From an uncultured Collinsella sp. (lineage in GTDB: Bacteria; Actinomycetota; Coriobacteriia; Coriobacteriales; Coriobacteriaceae), in contig CAUFRO010000042.1 in the NCBI GenBank assembly GCA_959027945.1, positions 1 through 16,136 of the forward strand: a DNA stretch of 16,136 bases, written 5' to 3'. This document shows positions 13,628-16,136 of this stretch, piece by piece (the first letter of the stretch is position 1; each line of letters opens with the position of its first letter). A program made the position numbers and the translations under genes. The notes under the pieces are model-generated. The model saw only the letters and a program-made list of their open reading frames with translations, was not told where the DNA came from and did not search any database.

Positions 13628-15844
13628 ATGGAACAATTCCCACCATCGAGCCCACGCGGTCCGCGCCGCGCGCCCGATAACCAGGCGCCGCACGAACGCC
13701 CACGCGCCGACCGCCGCGCCGGCGAGTCGCGACGCGGCCCGGTCCCGCATCGAACGCCCACCAACAAGGACGCCCACACTAACAGCGCCGCAAAAGAACA
13801 GGCGCCCGCTCGTCCCAAGTCCCGCTACATTCCTGCGCTCGACGGCCTGCGCACGCTTGCCGTCGTCGCGGTGGTGCTCTATCACCTCAACCTCACGTGG
13901 GCTCAGGGCGGCCTGCTCGGCGTTACGATCTTCTTTGTGCTTTCGGGCTATCTGATCACGCGCTTGCTGCTCAACGAAGTCGCTAAGACCGGCCGCATCG
14001 ACCTTAAGAGCTTCTGGATTCGCCGCATCCGTCGCCTAGTCCCCGCCGTGGTAACGGTAGTGTTCGTGACCTGCGCGCTGTGCACCATCTTTAACCACGT
14101 GATGCTCACCAAGATGCGCCCCGACATCCTGCCGTCGCTGCTGTTCTTCAACAACTGGTGGCAGATTGCCCAAAACGTCTCGTACTTCAATGCCCTGGGC
14201 GACCCCTCACCGCTCACGCACTTTTGGTCGCTTGCCATCGAGGAACAGTTCTACCTGATTTGGCCACCACTGCTGTTTGCCATGGTATCCATGCATGTGA
14301 GCAAGCCCAACACGCGCCGCGTGGTTCTGGGCCTTGCCGCGGTATCTGCCCTCGCCATGATGGTGCTTTACAACCCTGCCGCCGACCCCAGCCGCGTGTA
14401 CTACGGCACCGACACCCGCGTGTTCTCGCTGCTGCTGGGTGCCTGGATGGCCTTTATCCCCGATCGCGACCTGGCGCCGGTGCGTCTCGCACATCGTTTG
14501 GGGCTCAATCGCCTGGCTGGCGCCGCCAAGCACGGCAAGAACGCCGAGGGCAAGTCTGGCGAGAAGGCCGACGAATCAGCCGAGACCGCCCCGGCACAGC
14601 CGAGCGCCCTCGTGCGCTTTTGGTCCTCGCCCGCATCCATCGATGTGTTGGGCGTCGTGGGCCTGGTTGGCCTTGCCGCCATGGTCGCGCTCACCAACGG
14701 CTACACCGCGTTCCAGTATCGCGGCGGCACGCTTTTATGCTCCATCCTCACGCTCATGGTCATCGCGGCCTGCGTGCAGCCCCAGGGAATGGTTGCCCGT
14801 GCGCTGTCCGCCGAGCCGCTCGTGTGGATTGGCAAACGCTCGTACAGCATCTACCTGTGGCACTATCCGCTGCTGTTGCTCATGAACCCGGTCGCTAACA
14901 TCAACGATACGCCCTGGTGGCAGTACATCTTGCAGGTACTTGTGGTGGTCGCCGTAGCCGAGTGCTCCTATCGCTTTATCGAAACGCCGTTTAGGAAGGG
15001 CGCCTTCGGCCGCACCGTCGCCGAGTTCCGCGATGGCACCACCACGCCCGCCAACTGGGCACGCGCGCACGTCCCTGCCTGCGCAGCCTGCGCTGTCGTG
15101 TTGGTCGTTGCACTGGGCGGCCTGGTCTTTGTGCCCGAGACGTCTGCGCTGAGCGGCGAGGGCGCCGAGGTTCTGAACAAGGAAGCCAAAAACACCGCGC
15201 CCACCGACCAGCAGGCTGCCGACGACACCGACAAGGACAACGATGGCTTCCCCGATGGCTCCTACGACCTGTTGATGATCGGTGACTCCGTGTCGCTGCG
15301 CGCCGTTGATTCCTTTGACGGCGTGTTCCCACACAGCCATATCGATGCCGAAAAGGGCCGCCAGTTTGATGCGGGCCGCGCGACATTTGAGGGCTATATC
15401 CAGCAGAACCTTGCCGGTAAGATCGTGGTCTTTGCCCTGGGCACCAATGGTTTGGTAACTGATGACCAGATCGATGCCATCATGGCCGATGCCGGCGACA
15501 AGCGTATCGTCGCGTTTGTGAACACACGCAGTCCGCAGCCGTGGGTGGGTTCCACCAACCAGGCTATCGCAAATGCCGCCACGCGCTACAAGAACGTGCG
15601 CATTATCGACTGGTACGGATACAGTGCCAATCGTAACGACCTGTTCGACGGCGACGGCACGCACCTGTCGACTACCGGCGTGACCGAGTACCTCAACCTG
15701 ATCCACGATGCGGTCAAGAAAGACCTGCCTGTGCACCCCGAGGACCACGTCAACGATCCGCAGCCGGCAGCCGTCAAGTCCGCCGGCGACGCACTCGTCA
15801 ATGCCCTCGCCTACAAGCCACACAAGCTGGGCAACGACAAGTAA
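13628..15844 (+). CDS. OatA-like membrane O-acyltransferase with C-terminal SGNH domain
   Basis: 738 residues. Residues 1-65 are a hydrophilic Arg/Pro-rich cytoplasmic tail. Residues 66-500 form an acyltransferase-3 membrane domain with about 10-11 hydrophobic segments, starting RYIPALDGLRTLAVVAVVLYH (R75 and H86 of the Rx10H motif) and containing THFWSLAIEEQFYLIWP. A charged insertion (about 300-325) sits in one loop. After a last TM (485-502) comes an exported SGNH hydrolase-fold domain: GDS (552-554), GTNG (605-608) and DGTHL with D676/H679. The layout matches peptidoglycan O-acetyltransferase OatA; other cell-surface acceptors are possible. The linker holds an Asp-rich DxDxDGxxD loop (535-543). 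The start has only a weak GGA ribosome site. Transcribed divergently from rbsK. Confidence 0.92.
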   Translation: MEQFPPSSPRGPRRAPDNQAPHERPRADRRAGESRRGPVPHRTPTNKDAHTNSAAKEQAPARPKSRYIPALDGLRTLAVVAVVLYHLNLTWAQGGLLGVTIFFVLSGYLITRLLLNEVAKTGRIDLKSFWIRRIRRLVPAVVTVVFVTCALCTIFNHVMLTKMRPDILPSLLFFNNWWQIAQNVSYFNALGDPSPLTHFWSLAIEEQFYLIWPPLLFAMVSMHVSKPNTRRVVLGLAAVSALAMMVLYNPAADPSRVYYGTDTRVFSLLLGAWMAFIPDRDLAPVRLAHRLGLNRLAGAAKHGKNAEGKSGEKADESAETAPAQPSALVRFWSSPASIDVLGVVGLVGLAAMVALTNGYTAFQYRGGTLLCSILTLMVIAACVQPQGMVARALSAEPLVWIGKRSYSIYLWHYPLLLLMNPVANINDTPWWQYILQVLVVVAVAECSYRFIETPFRKGAFGRTVAEFRDGTTTPANWARAHVPACAACAVVLVVALGGLVFVPETSALSGEGAEVLNKEAKNTAPTDQQAADDTDKDNDGFPDGSYDLLMIGDSVSLRAVDSFDGVFPHSHIDAEKGRQFDAGRATFEGYIQQNLAGKIVVFALGTNGLVTDDQIDAIMADAGDKRIVAFVNTRSPQPWVGSTNQAIANAATRYKNVRIIDWYGYSANRNDLFDGDGTHLSTTGVTEYLNLIHDAVKKDLPVHPEDHVNDPQPAAVKSAGDALVNALAYKPHKLGNDK

Positions 15845-15867
15845 CGCGCAGTCAAATCTGTTTACAA

Positions 15868-15905
15868 CCGCAGGGGGCGTCGGCCGTGGCCGACGCCCCC
15901 TGCGG
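15868..15905 (+). terminator. 17-bp hairpin terminator after the acyltransferase gene
   Basis: A perfect 17-bp inverted repeat (15868-15884 and 15889-15905) with a CGTG loop, 23 bases after the stop codon. No T-run follows; it resembles the GC-only hairpin at 407-437. Confidence 0.75.
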
Positions 15906-16105
15906 CAGTTAGGGACACTCCTGGCGCAGCCAATGAAGACCTCTACGGATGAATTCCAGGCCGCTCCGTCGCTCCAGACATCGTTTCCGCGCCTCGTGCC
16001 TGCCCAAAACAATCAAAACAAGCCCTTTTCGCCGCACCCTCAAAGGTCTGTGGGCAAAAAAGGGCAAATATGAGTACTGTTAGGTAGCGCGCAGAGATGT
16101 GGTGT
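15906..16105. other. Non-coding stretch with an imperfect hairpin
   Basis: No credible gene is seen here on either strand. GCCCTTTTCGCC (16022-16033) can pair imperfectly with GGCAAAAAAGGGC (16053-16065), and GGGCAAA occurs twice in direct orientation nearby. It may hold a dispersed repeat or a small RNA; neither can be shown. Confidence 0.4.
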
Positions 16106-16131
16106 AAGAGGCGGGGCATGCCCCGCCTCTT
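16106..16131. terminator. Perfect palindrome at the right edge, probable terminator
   Basis: AAGAGGCGGGGCA (16106-16118) is followed directly by its full complement (16119-16131), effectively a 10-bp GC-rich stem with a GCATGC loop, then TCTCTT region. It may serve a gene beyond the right edge or an RNA ending here. Confidence 0.55.
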
Positions 16132-16136
16132 CTCTT

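Noticed and set aside
14735..16012. 425-codon open frame on the minus strand opposite the acyltransferase
   Set aside because: It crosses the strong 15868-15905 hairpin and lies opposite a gene with intact catalytic motifs; its composition is that of a shadow frame.
1..16136. CRISPR array, tRNA, rRNA, integrase or transposase genes
   Set aside because: No regularly spaced direct repeats, cloverleaf sequences or mobile-element proteins were seen on either strand.

Overview
The window reads like the chromosome of a high-GC, gut-dwelling Coriobacteriia, most likely Collinsella or a close relative. That assignment is inference from the GC-rich coding style, the mix of actinobacterial base composition with Firmicutes-type sugar control (BglG, a PTS permease, GH1), luxS beside a DUF4867 gene, and GC-rich terminators without long T-runs. 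No rRNA, tRNA, CRISPR array, transposase or phage gene is visible. Twelve protein genes are supported: one is cut by the left edge, and all run on the minus strand except the first and the last.

Layout. (1) 1-354 (+): the end of a probable exported beta-rich protein, facing a two-component operon across a shared GC-rich hairpin. (2) 4461 down to 465 (-): three translationally coupled genes, namely a multi-TM protein with a kinase-like C-terminus that lacks catalytic motifs, a membrane histidine kinase, and a LuxR-type response regulator, joined by 4-base GTGA and ATGA overlaps. (3) 5898 to 4631 (-): luxS, a terminator, then a DUF4867 gene. The flanks carry palindromic repeat-like elements, and one of these may supply the luxS promoter. 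(4) 7111-6101 (-): a LacI-family regulator with its own promoter. (5) 11369 to 7294 (-): a beta-glucoside operon in the order antiterminator (BglG/LicT type), PTS EIIBC, GH1 6-phospho-beta-glucosidase. Its leader holds a recognisable antiterminator RNA (RAT), a second short RAT overlapping an intrinsic terminator, and a third RAT-like site spanning the bglG stop codon. (6) 13441 to 11467 (-): ribokinase and nucleoside hydrolase, a ribonucleoside or ribose salvage pair behind a promoter overlapped by a perfect 6-6-6 palindrome. (7) 13628-15844 (+): a large OatA-like membrane O-acyltransferase with a C-terminal SGNH domain, followed by a 17-bp hairpin and a non-coding tail with two more structured stretches.

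How the genes work together. The bgl operon is self-contained for uptake and hydrolysis of beta-glucosides: EIIBC imports and phosphorylates, GH1 cleaves the 6-phospho sugar, and the antiterminator reports sugar flux. EIIBC has no EIIA domain, so a glucose-type EIIA must come from elsewhere. The nucleoside hydrolase releases ribose and ribokinase phosphorylates it. No complete new defence or metabolic system is apparent. The most unusual signals are the RNA architecture of the bgl operon, the pseudokinase-like first gene of the two-component operon, and the palindromic elements around luxS.
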